Source: Macrotis lagotis (taxonomy: Eukaryota; Chordata; Mammalia; Peramelemorphia; Peramelidae). From it: a DNA stretch of 64,000 nucleotides. The notes beneath the pieces are model-generated. The model was not told the origin of the DNA. It did no database searches and saw only the letters and a program-made list of their open reading frames with translations. Numbering within the stretch: position 1 is the first letter of the stretch; each line of letters begins with the position of its first letter. Positions 59,708 through 61,200 of the stretch are shown one piece after another. The DNA is taken from positions 194,986,146 through 195,050,145 of the forward strand of contig NC_133665.1 in assembly GCF_037893015.1 (NCBI RefSeq). The letters are read 5' to 3'. The translations under genes were made by a program, and so were the position numbers.

Positions 59708-60441
59708 GACGGAAAGACACAGAGAGAGAGAGACAGAGAGGAGGGAGAGAGAGAGACAGAGAGAGAGAGAGACAGAGAGGAGGGAGAGACAGAGAGACAG
59801 AGACAGAGACAGAGAGAAAGACACAGAGAGACACAGAAAGAGAGAGACAGAGAGAGAGAGGAGGGAGAGAGACAGACAGACAGACAGAGACAGAAAGACA
59901 CAGAGAGACAGAGACAGAGAGAAAGACACAGAAAGACATAGAGAGAGAGAGAGGAGGGAGAGGGAGGGAGAGAGAAAGAAAGAGAGAGACAGAGAGAGGG
60001 AGAGACAGAGAGACAGAGACAGAGACAGAGAGAAAGACACAGAGAGACAGACAGAAAGAGAGAGACAGAAAGACACAGAGAGAGACACACACACACACAC
60101 AGAGGAGGGAGAGGGAGGGAGAGAGAAAGAGAGAGAGAGAGAGACAGAGAGAGAGAGAGACAGAGAGAGAGAGACAGAGAGAGAGACAGAGAGAGAGAGA
60201 GACAGAGAGAAAGAGAGAAAGACAGAGAGAGAGACAGAGAGAGAGAGACAGAGAGAGACAGAGCGAGCGCGAGCCGGGGAGGAGGGGGAGGCGGCGGCCG
60301 AAGGGGCGGGAGGGGCCGTACCTTGGACTCCTGGCTGTGGGCCGAGGCTGGGGACGGGGGCCGCTCTGCCCCGCCGCCCCCCGGGGTCTCTCCCCGCAGC
60401 CCGCGGCCCAGGTCCTCCCGCTCAGTGCTCGGGGGGAGCAT
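5056..60441 (-). CDS. STAC: STAC, SH3 and cysteine-rich domain adaptor protein (11 coding exons, 411 aa)
   Basis: The gene spans these coordinates. The coding exons are 60441-60322, 39349-39064, 23374-23274, 22687-22606, 21914-21799, 17359-17284, 16037-15961, 14160-14072, 10072-10021, 9926-9789 and 5154-5056. All junctions are GT/AG and in phase. Seen in the product: a basic Ser-rich segment ([13 protein letters not shown], from residue 41); a C1 finger at 114-165 with H114, C127, C130, C145, C148, H153, C156 and C165; a linker with [13 protein letters not shown]3-1 at about 298-351 (ALYKF, W331-W332, PANF); and SH3-2 at about 358-411. Family knowledge: STAC proteins bind CaV1 channels through SH3 domains and linker, aid surface expression and slow calcium-dependent inactivation; the C1 domain favours the inner membrane face. 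STAC rather than STAC2 or STAC3 is chosen because segments such as [10 protein letters not shown] and [16 protein letters not shown] match STAC as remembered. Expression pattern is not visible from sequence. Confidence 0.95.
6540..6660 (-). repeat. MIR-like SINE fragment
   Basis: The reversed MIR core AAGTGACTCACCCAAGGTCAC is readable near 6585 in shortened form, followed by a CCTTGAACCAGG block. Confidence 0.5.
9512..9735 (+). repeat. MIR element next to exon 10
   Basis: A nearly full order is visible: tRNA-like head, CTGGGCAAGTCATTTACC, CTCAGTTTCTTCATATG, GTGGGGATAATAACATTA, GGATTAAATGA and a final ATTATTATTG. It ends about 50 bp from the exon 10 donor. Confidence 0.8.
9789..9926 (-). CDS. 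STAC: STAC coding exon 10 (residues 334-379; end of SH3-1, start of SH3-2)
   Basis: The acceptor is CTTCTTGCAG and the donor CAG|GTGGGT; both ends are phase 0. The exon encodes [18 protein letters not shown], closing SH3-1 with the PANFV strand, then [20 protein letters not shown] and TLKENQ, the start of SH3-2. It differs from human STAC at few positions. It is separated from exon 9 by only 94 bp. A MIR element ends about 50 bp beyond its donor in intron 10. Confidence 0.97.
9927..10020 (-). other. STAC intron 9, only 94 bp
   Basis: Very short intron interrupting SH3-1, between AAG|GTGGCG and CTTCTTGCAG. The 3' part is pyrimidine-rich (CTCCTCCTCTTCTTGCAG). The length is not a multiple of three, and retention would add nine residues (VAYFRSILL) before a stop. 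A GTGAGT at 9994-9989 is a potential competing donor. Confidence 0.9.
10021..10072 (-). CDS. STAC: STAC coding exon 9 (residues 316-333; middle of SH3-1)
   Basis: This exon of only 52 nt completes Arg316 and encodes [17 protein letters not shown], including the SH3 Trp pair W331-W332. The acceptor is CCTTCCAG. The donor is AAG|GTGGCG, which departs from consensus at +4, +5 and +6. It is accepted because AAG followed by exon 10's GKIQDR is the exact family reading. A better GTGAGT lies 26 nt downstream but would shift the frame. Confidence 0.93.
10690..10910 (+). repeat. MIR-like SINE
   Basis: A head with GGTGGCTCAGTACAAAGC is followed by TTGAGTTTGAATCCTGAC, a CATGTGACCTTAAACAAGTC core and a GGATTAAATGAGAGGATGCC 3' part. 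Confidence 0.65.
11196..11287. repeat. Interrupted TG microsatellite
   Basis: Two TG arrays are separated by TGTA-rich interruptions; the second is about 24 bp of pure TG. Confidence 0.85.
11576..12070 (+). repeat. Old interspersed repeat, family not named
   Basis: The order is visible: GATTTGAACTGTATCTTGAAAG, then a GAGGGCTTTGAATGTCAGA block, a GGCCACTGGAGTTCAATGAGG block and a TGGTCAGTTCTGTGTTTTAGG block. The same blocks recur, more diverged, near 46490-46990, 52490-52715 and 56990-57085. A reversed SINE head (11985-12070) overlaps the end. Confidence 0.55.
14072..14160 (-). CDS. STAC: STAC coding exon 8 (residues 287-315; start of SH3-1)
   Basis: The acceptor is CCCTTCTCTCAG. The exon encodes [11 protein letters not shown] and then [18 protein letters not shown], ending AG|GTAAGA in phase 2. 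ALYKF at 301-305 is the canonical SH3 ALYxY motif. PQENEDLEM is the RT-loop region that lines the ligand groove. It is identical to human STAC over most of its SH3 portion. Confidence 0.97.
14661..14716. repeat. TCCA/CCAT microsatellite
   Basis: About twelve ATCC-type units, with ACCC variants at the right end. Confidence 0.85.
14768..14905 (+). repeat. MIR-like SINE fragment
   Basis: GGTTCAGACTC, then a CTGTATGATCCTGGGCAAGTC block and a CAGTTTTCCTCAACTAAG block stand in MIR order. Confidence 0.6.
15430..15545 (+). repeat. L2 LINE 3' terminus
   Basis: It reads through the L2 end order: GAGGGCAGAGAATGTGTC, TTGTGTCCCTGG, an ACTGGTACACAGCAGG block and a TAATCAGCGTGGACTGACTG end. Confidence 0.65.
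15961..16037 (-). CDS. STAC: STAC coding exon 7 (residues 261-286)
   Basis: The acceptor is CTCCTCCACAG; the first two bases complete Val261. The exon encodes [15 protein letters not shown] and ends GPAFTK at AAA|GTAAGG, phase 0. Human STAC has FTYPENGTDDFRD at the same place. It is an acidic spacer between the linker and the SH3 domains. Confidence 0.94.
16337..16720 (+). repeat. L2 LINE fragment
   Basis: It has the L2 3' region order: CTGGACTATTGCAATAGC, TTCTAAAAACAGGTCTGCC, CATGTCACTCTCCTGCTCA, CACTGGCTCCCTAGGGCC, then an AGGATCAAACATAAAATAC block. Confidence 0.75.
16840..17015 (-). mobile_element. Marsupial SINE nested inside an older composite SINE
   Basis: The element (16856-16999) reads reversed: AAGGCAATGGGGTTAAG, a TTTGAACTCAGGTCCTCC core and CACCTAGCTGCCCC head. 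A 16-bp duplication, TGTTGTCT(T/C)CATTCTT, lies at 16840-16855 and 17000-17015. The flanking sequence is the tail part of another SINE, which resumes at 17016. Confidence 0.85.
17016..17145 (-). mobile_element. Remnant of older composite SINE
   Basis: GAAGAGGACCGTGACATCAG, a GGAGGTGATGCCATGACAAG block and an AAGTGAATTAGATTTATG block match, with divergence, the copies at 32570-32745 (opposite strand) and 47033-47324. Confidence 0.7.
17284..17359 (-). CDS. STAC: STAC coding exon 6 (residues 236-260; variable linker)
   Basis: The acceptor is CTTCTCATAG; the donor G|GTGAGT leaves phase 1. The exon encodes [19 protein letters not shown] and then RRRSNS. The SDLxEVPEE and RSNS ends match human STAC, but the middle ([10 protein letters not shown]) does not resemble the human Gly-rich sequence. 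The exon was found by reading between exons 5 and 7 and fits on phase and flanking residues. It is the least conserved coding exon seen here. Confidence 0.88.
18534..18572. repeat. TG microsatellite
   Basis: About 19 TG units. Confidence 0.9.
18590..18990 (+). repeat. Retrotransposon 3'-end relic, copy 1
   Basis: The segment includes TACTGATGCAGAGTAAAGTA, an AAGCCAGGAGAATGG-type block and GTACATGAAAAG. It shares this order with the copy at 27400-27975, although both are diverged. Probably the end of a non-LTR element; the family was not identified. Confidence 0.5.
19120..19745 (+). repeat. Diverged L2-like LINE 3' part
   Basis: A pyrimidine-rich stretch with CCTATGCTTGGAGAATAAAC is followed by GGAAGCTCTTGGAGGGGATG and an AAATAAATATTTGCCGAATT end, the L2 3'-end order. 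Confidence 0.5.
20188..20660. repeat. Degenerate minisatellite, unit about 16 bp
   Basis: About 30 loose copies of a unit close to CTCCAGCTCACACCAT, with variants CTCCTGATCACACCAT. Three nearly perfect units stand at about 20328-20372. Confidence 0.85.
21799..21914 (-). CDS. STAC: STAC coding exon 5 (residues 197-235; channel-interaction linker)
   Basis: The acceptor is CTGTTACAG; the first two bases complete Ala197. The exon encodes [20 protein letters not shown] followed by a basic and Gly/Ser-rich stretch, ending SPNRNS at TCT|GTAATC in phase 0. The [12 protein letters not shown] motif is shared by all STAC paralogues. It probably corresponds to the linker region known to act on CaV1 calcium-dependent inactivation; that assignment is from family knowledge. 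The donor is weaker than average (C at +6, T at +5), but exon 6 continues the family alignment exactly. Confidence 0.92.
21915..22605 (-). other. STAC intron 4, 691 bp
   Basis: GTGAGT donor, CTGTTACAG acceptor. I see no repeat or other feature in it. Confidence 0.85.
22606..22687 (-). CDS. STAC: STAC coding exon 4 (residues 170-196)
   Basis: This small exon encodes [20 protein letters not shown] and then IREVMPI. It lies between a CTCTCTAG acceptor and a G|GTGAGT donor, ending in phase 1. The [14 protein letters not shown] block immediately after the C1 domain is a STAC-family hallmark. Human STAC has His where this copy has Gln in LLIQEQ. Introns on both sides are short (586 and 691 bp), so exons 3 to 5 form a cluster. 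Confidence 0.94.
22688..23273 (-). other. STAC intron 3, 586 bp
   Basis: GTAAGC donor, CTCTCTAG acceptor. About a quarter of it is MIR sequence. Confidence 0.85.
23085..23225 (+). repeat. MIR element in intron 3
   Basis: CACTGACTCTCACTAATG, CTCCATCTGTAAAATGGGG, GATAACATCTGCAATTAG and a GATGAGATGATGCCTGTG block lie in MIR order. Confidence 0.75.
23274..23374 (-). CDS. STAC: STAC coding exon 3 (residues 136-169; second half of C1)
   Basis: The acceptor is CTTTGGCAG and the first two bases complete Gly136. The exon encodes [18 protein letters not shown] and ends CMGKL at CTG|GTAAGC, phase 0. It supplies the remaining zinc ligands C145, C148, H153, C156 and C165. Splitting the C1 finger over two exons matches the continuous human sequence. 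One visible difference is Gly where human STAC has Thr just after MIVG. Confidence 0.95.
24664..24805 (+). mobile_element. Marsupial SINE, diverged
   Basis: GGTCTCAAGTTCAAATCC, TGCCTCAGACACTAGCAG, CTGGGCAAATCACTTAACCC and an A-rich end follow the SINE order. No clear target-site duplication is visible. Confidence 0.7.
25260..25430. repeat. TG microsatellite and degenerate extension
   Basis: About 21 pure TG units (25260-25302) run into TG/TA/CATG-rich degenerate sequence. Confidence 0.85.
27400..27975 (+). repeat. Retrotransposon 3'-end relic, copy 2, with A-rich tail
   Basis: Blocks: GTGATGGAATACTATCATTC, CATGAACTGATGCTAAGTGA, GCCATCCACATCCAGAGAAA, an ACAACATGACCGATAGGG block and a final AT-rich (TTAAA)n tail. 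The tail indicates plus-strand insertion. It is longer and better preserved than the copy at 18590. Confidence 0.6.
28060..28265 (-). repeat. MIR element
   Basis: TTATTCCCATTTTACAGATG, AGGAAATTGAGGC, TTGTCCAGGGTTACACAGC and a GGATTTGAACTCATG block appear in reverse MIR order. Confidence 0.8.
28520..28745 (+). repeat. MIR-like SINE
   Basis: CTAGGTGGTGCCATAGTG head, GATCTGAGTTCAAATTCTG, then CTACCTCAGTTTCCTCAG and GGTTTTTGTGAGGGTCGAG. Confidence 0.7.
29010..29150 (-). repeat. MIR3-like fragment
   Basis: AGAGATCATCTGGTTCCTC, CTTTACACATGAGACTTC, then GGAAATGACCTGCCCATG and an ACTGAGCTGGGGTTC block. Confidence 0.55.
30069..30222. repeat. Duplicated segment, copy 1
   Basis: About 150 bp matching 31905-32058 in the same orientation, with nine substitutions and one 3-bp gap by eye (about 94% identity). 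Shared landmarks include TTCAGTTCTCTCCCT and TAGCTCAGCTATAGTTCTCC. Confidence 0.85.
31625..31745 (-). repeat. MIR-like fragment
   Basis: CCCCTCATTTTACAGGGGAC, GAGGTGCAGAGAAGGG and an ACCCAAGGTCACACAG block are readable. Confidence 0.6.
31905..32058. repeat. Duplicated segment, copy 2
   Basis: This partner of 30069-30222 lies about 1.8 kb to its right and lacks three bases (AAC) present there. Both edges are abrupt, and the flanks do not align. Confidence 0.85.
32570..32745 (+). mobile_element. Composite marsupial SINE, 3' part
   Basis: AACCAGATGGCTCTCCAGGA, GGCATGACATCACCTCCC, then TCATTGTCCTCTTCAAGAAC and an ACAAACAAG end. The head is missing. Confidence 0.7.
33010..33145 (-). repeat. MIR3-like fragment
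   Basis: GTGATCATCTAATCTTATTC, GAATGAGGAAACTGAGACCC and CCTCACACAGGTAAC blocks in order. Confidence 0.6.
33928..34172. repeat. Degenerate minisatellite, unit about 16 bp
   Basis: About 15 loose copies of GTGACATGGGGACCAG, with CCAGGGTGGCATG variants recurring every few units. This suggests a higher-order repeat of about 55-60 bp. All copies are diverged. Confidence 0.85.
34690..34775 (+). repeat. L2 3'-end fragment
   Basis: ATTAGACTGGAAGCTCCTTC, GAGAAAGGATTGTTGCTTG and a TAGTGATCCCTGGC block follow the L2 3' end. Confidence 0.55.
35036..35190. repeat. GA/GACAGA repeat
   Basis: A purine-rich repeat built of GAGAGA and GACAGA units. The open frames across it are Arg/Glu-rich and have no coding meaning. 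Confidence 0.9.
35600..36030. repeat. Paralogous segment A, filled by the LTR
   Basis: The halves 35630-35738 and 35971-36030 align with 38700-38850. Shared landmarks: CTCAG(A/G)TTAGCA, GATTCAAGT(C/T)AAGTT and TTAACAGACAAA. Probably two members of a dispersed repeat family. Confidence 0.65.
35733..35976 (+). mobile_element. Probable solo LTR (35739-35970) with 6-bp target-site duplication
   Basis: The element starts TGTTAGAGAC and ends CTCAACA, so it has TG...CA ends. It is flanked by GTCCCT (35733-35738) and ATCCCT (35971-35976). Inside are a TATA-like TATTTAA (35840-35846) and AATAAA (35864-35869), the expected LTR order. The sequence around it aligns with 38690-38845, which lacks the 232-bp block and carries a single TCCCT. 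No internal retroviral genes are present. The family is not identified. Confidence 0.7.
36216..36335. repeat. Mixed GA / TACA / GATA microsatellite
   Basis: GAGA, GACAGACA, CATACATA and GGTAGATAG blocks follow each other. Confidence 0.8.
37752..37786. repeat. TG microsatellite
   Basis: About 17 uninterrupted TG units. Confidence 0.9.
38085..38267 (-). mobile_element. Young marsupial SINE with perfect 13-bp target-site duplication
   Basis: The element (38098-38254) reads T-tract, GCAAGGCAATGGGGTTAAG, a TTTGAACCCAGGTCCTCC core and GCGCCACCTAGCCACCCC. AGCCTCATTACTT is duplicated exactly at 38085-38097 and 38255-38267. Confidence 0.92.
38592..38652. repeat. Compound (GA)n(TG)n microsatellite
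   Basis: About 20 GA units switch directly to about 10 TG units. Confidence 0.92.
38677..38850. repeat. Paralogous segment B, uninserted site of the LTR
   Basis: It aligns with 35600-35738 plus 35971-36030 and contains GGAGTCCCTGCCATATTTCC where the other copy holds the LTR. Confidence 0.65.
39064..39349 (-). CDS. STAC: STAC coding exon 2 (residues 41-135; basic region and first half of C1)
   Basis: The acceptor is TTCTATTGCAG followed by CTGCAGAAG, starting [13 protein letters not shown]. The donor is GTAG|GTAAGT, leaving phase 1. The first 25 residues, rich in Lys, Arg and Ser ([13 protein letters not shown]), are strongly STAC-like. A poorly conserved Pro/Ser/Gly linker follows, then [20 protein letters not shown], the first half of the C1 finger with H114, C127 and C130. 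At 286 nt it is the longest coding exon. It lies about 21 kb downstream of exon 1. Confidence 0.96.
40040..40375 (+). repeat. Two adjoining MIR-like fragments
   Basis: First: GACCTCCATTCAAATCTCAG and ATGAGACCTTGGACAAACTG. Second: TGTGACCTTGGGCAGGATG, TTTATGATGGGAATAATGAC and GGATTTGAGGATTCC. Confidence 0.55.
40600..41225 (+). repeat. L2-like LINE 3' part interrupted by a SINE
   Basis: CCATGACTCCTCATGCTCTC and TTTTATATTTATTCTGTATAG lie left of the SINE. TGGAATGTAAACTACCTGATG-type sequence and a GCAATAAATAAATCCTGG end lie right of it. Confidence 0.6.
40814..41134 (+). mobile_element. Full-length composite SINE nested in an L2
   Basis: The element (40829-41119, 291 bp) starts GGGCAGTTAGGTGGTGTAG, continues through TTGGAGTCAGGAGGGC and GGGCAAGTCACTCTGACG, then a second module with CCAAGGCCATCTCTAGTC and GTCATGGCATCACCTCCC. 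The duplication TCTGTAT(A/G)GATCCTT is at 40814-40828 and 41120-41134. Confidence 0.88.
41805..42190 (+). repeat. Old interspersed repeat, 5' part
   Basis: AATCAGCATTTATTGCCAG, CCTTCAAGGGGCTTACAATC and AAAGGAGCCAGAG resemble the start of the family seen at 46490-46990 and 63785-63960. Confidence 0.5.
42650..43140 (+). repeat. CR1/L3-like LINE reverse-transcriptase relic
   Basis: Near 42760 the frame reads [13 protein letters not shown], close to the CR1-clade NIFINDLDEGI motif. Further on, CTGCCCTGGTCAGATCACC followed by an ATTGGACTCAGTTC block match the 3' part of the same gene. It is broken and non-coding. Confidence 0.65.
43140..43330 (+). repeat. MIR-like SINE
   Basis: CTTGGAGTCAGGACGATC, TGATTCTGGGAAAGTCAC, CTTAGTTTCCTCATTTG and GGATGGTCTCTAAAGTCCC. 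Confidence 0.7.
43881..44040. repeat. Compound TG then GA/GACAGA microsatellite
   Basis: About 26 TG units with one C interruption (43881-43934), followed by interrupted GA and GGGA units to about 44040. Confidence 0.92.
44150..44340 (-). repeat. MIR-like fragment
   Basis: TTCATCTCATTGAGGAGGATG, shortened, then CAAAGTGACTTGCCCTAG and a CCTTCTGACTCCCAGTTC block. Confidence 0.5.
44383..44520 (-). mobile_element. Marsupial SINE, diverged
   Basis: TGCCTAGGGTCACACAGC, ATTTGAACTCAGGTACTCC, CTCTATCCACTATAGCATG; the reversed SINE order. Confidence 0.75.
44545..44706 (-). mobile_element. Marsupial SINE, diverged
   Basis: Directly follows the previous SINE in the same orientation: CAGGCAGTGGGGGTAATTG, ATTTGAACTCAGGTCCTCC, CTCCACCTAGCTGTGCCCC. 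Confidence 0.75.
46490..46990 (+). repeat. Old interspersed repeat, long copy
   Basis: Order: ACAAACATTTATCAAGCTC, AGAAGTTTACAATCTAAGAG, TTTGAAGGAAGCCAGGG, a GGCTATGAAGGCCTTTAAA block. It shares blocks with 11576-12070 and others in this window. Confidence 0.55.
47033..47324 (-). mobile_element. Composite SINE, nearly full length
   Basis: Reversed order: TTGTCTGTTCTCAAAGATG, GAACATGACATCAGGG, CAGAGCCATCTGAGTCCAG, AGATTTGAATTCAGGTACTC and a CACCACTTATCTGCCCC head. Same two-module structure as 40829-41119. Confidence 0.8.
48001..48183 (+). mobile_element. Young marsupial SINE with 15-bp target-site duplication
   Basis: The element (48016-48168) begins GGGGCAGCTAGGTGGCACAG and ends CCTTGCAAAAACAG plus A-rich sequence. 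GAAAA(G/T)ACATCAACA flanks it at 48001-48015 and 48169-48183. Confidence 0.9.
48660..48870 (+). repeat. MIR-like SINE
   Basis: CTAGGTGGCGCTATAGTGG, CTGGGCAAGTCACTTCACC, CCTCAGTTTCTTTGTGTG, GATAATAATAGTACC, then an AATAG-rich end. Confidence 0.75.
49565..49705 (+). repeat. MIR-like fragment
   Basis: CCTTGAGGGACCCTGGG, CTCTGAGCCTCATCTG, AACTGAGACTCTTTAAC and GGTCACTTTTAACTCC. Confidence 0.6.
51975..52245 (+). repeat. MIR-like SINE
   Basis: GGCCCTGTGGATAGAGTGC head, GTGATCCTGGGCAAGTCA, CTCAGTTTCCTTGTGTG, ATCAAATGAGATAATG and TCACTATGGTTATTAG. Confidence 0.78.
52490..52715 (-). repeat. Old interspersed repeat fragment
   Basis: Several blocks look like a reversed, diverged middle of the family at 46490-46990. 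This is a weak, by-eye call. Confidence 0.3.
53130..53330 (-). repeat. MIR element, well preserved
   Basis: CATTTTATAGATGAGGAAAC, GAGACCTAGAGAGGGGAAG, GTGACTTAACCCAAGGTC, GTGTGAACCCAGGACCTC and CTCTCCATTGCACCACAC. Confidence 0.8.
55125..55480 (+). repeat. L2-like LINE reverse-transcriptase relic
   Basis: At about 55160 the frame reads [20 protein letters not shown], matching the LINE motif DLSAAFDTIDH. Further on, GVSRGSVL resembles the GVPQGSVLGP motif. Stops follow at once, so it is non-coding. Confidence 0.65.
55600..55735 (-). repeat. MIR-like fragment
   Basis: CCCTTATTTGACAGATGAGG, AAGAGTCACAAAGCTAATGG and GGAATTCAGCTCCTCC. Confidence 0.6.
55983..56043. repeat. CA microsatellite, interrupted
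   Basis: About 12 CA units, then CACTCCTA-interrupted CA runs. Confidence 0.85.
56230..56401 (-). mobile_element. Young marsupial SINE with 13-bp target-site duplication
   Basis: The element (56243-56388) starts with a T-tract and GCAAGGCAATGGGGTTAAG and ends GCGCCACCTAGCTGCCCC. TGCATA(G/T)GAATTT flanks it at 56230-56242 and 56389-56401. Confidence 0.9.
56420..56491. repeat. TG microsatellite, longest in the window
   Basis: About 35 TG units with two A interruptions, 19 bp from the preceding SINE's duplication. Confidence 0.92.
56990..57085 (+). repeat. Old interspersed repeat fragment
   Basis: TTGGATTTTAACCTCCAGGC and GGCTTCAAGG-like TTCAAGGAGTGATTTAATC resemble the 3' part of the family at 11576-12070. 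Confidence 0.4.
59640..60265. repeat. Giant GA/GACAGA polypurine tract beside exon 1
   Basis: About 620 bp of almost pure purine on the plus strand, with C only in GACAGA and CACA units. It starts as pure GA, then alternates GAGAGACAGA and GGAGGGAGA blocks. One CACACA block lies near 60088-60101. In the STAC transcript it reads as CU-rich RNA in the first kilobase of intron 1. It is the source of frames over 400 codons on both strands. Confidence 0.95.
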
Positions 60442-61200
60442 CCTAGCTGGGGGTGCGGGGCTCCCGGGCCAGGGGCGACGGCCCTGTCCCCGGCGGGGCC
60501 GGGGCTTGCGCGCTCGCCGAAGCCCAGAAAGTCTGCTCCCAGTTTGAATGCGGGCGCAGGGCTGGGCGGCTGTGACGTCGGGGCCCCGGCCCCCCCCGCC
60601 CGCTCCTCCACTCACGCTTCTCCCCGCTCTCTCCCTCCTCCCCCCGGCCCCCCTTCTGCTGCCTGGCCGCGGCCCCGGGGCGCGGGGGGCGGCGGCTCCG
60701 ACCCCGGCTCAGCTCCCCGCCGGCTCCCCGGGGCCCCCGCTCGTGCCCTCCATCCCGGCTGCTGCGGGCGCCCCCCAGGCTCGGAAGGAGCCGGGGCGGG
60801 GGGGGGGGCTCTGGCCGTGACTGGCAGCTTGCGCCGGGGGGGGGGGCGCGTGCTTGGGGGCCCCTGTGCCCCCCATCCCCCGGCTGCCCTGAGGAGGCGG
60901 TGAAAGGGTGGGGGGAGGAGGGGAGCTGCCGGGCAGGCCCAGACGCCGGGAGGCGGCGGCACCCCGGGCCGTGATGCCAGTTCGCAGATGGGCACCAGCG
61001 CCCGCTCCCCGGGTCAGCCCTCTTTTCTTTTCCCTTTTTCCATTCTGCCTTTCGTCAAGCTCCGCGTCCGTGAAGCATTGCTGTAAACAGGCGCCGCTCG
61101 GCCAGGCCAGAAGCCCAGTCTGCCCCTAGGCCCGGGCCGGCCGGCCCAGCCGCAGGAAGAGCCGGCTCACCGGGGCTTTCGGGGGGCCCCGGCCGGGCGC
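60270..61200 (-). promoter_or_regulatory. CpG island containing STAC exon 1 and presumed promoter
   Basis: This block of about 0.9 kb is GC-rich and dense in CG dinucleotides, unlike the rest of the window. It surrounds the start codon at 60441. Upstream of the start lie a TGACGTCG CRE-like site (60573-60580), CCCCGCCC GC boxes near 60594 and long G runs on the plus strand at about 60798-60809 and 60836-60847. No TATA box is evident, which fits a CpG-island promoter. The transcription start cannot be placed from sequence alone. Confidence 0.75.
60322..60441 (-). CDS. STAC: STAC coding exon 1 (residues 1-40)
   Basis: This exon encodes the N-terminus, starting [10 protein letters not shown] and ending [13 protein letters not shown], which lines up with the human start MIPPSSPRED and PPSPASTSSQESK as remembered. 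The ATG has A at -3 and C at +4, a fair Kozak context. The frame stays open upstream of this ATG, but the family match fixes the start here. The exon ends in phase 0 at AAG|GTACGG. A Gly-rich stretch (residues 20-25) is specific to this copy and explains part of the extra length over the human protein. The exon sits in a CpG island, and only about 60 bp separate its donor from a very long CT-rich repeat in intron 1. Confidence 0.93.

Larger units (their letters stand above)
39350..60321 (-). other. STAC intron 1, 20,972 bp
   Basis: GTACGG donor, TTCTATTGCAG acceptor. It is composed of SINE, MIR, L2 and CR1/L3 relics, several TG or GA arrays and the giant GA/CT tract next to exon 1. Unassigned stretches include 45100-46480, 50200-51950, 53350-55120 and 57100-59600, in which I see no exon-like or structured element. 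Confidence 0.85.

Noticed and set aside
59094..60903. Open frames of 426 to 505 codons on both strands near exon 1
   Set aside because: They run through the GA/CT repeat, which has no stop triplets in several frames, and give Arg/Glu or Ser/Leu/Cys low-complexity peptides. One of them contains the real exon 1, but the splice donor at 60321 ends the coding part.
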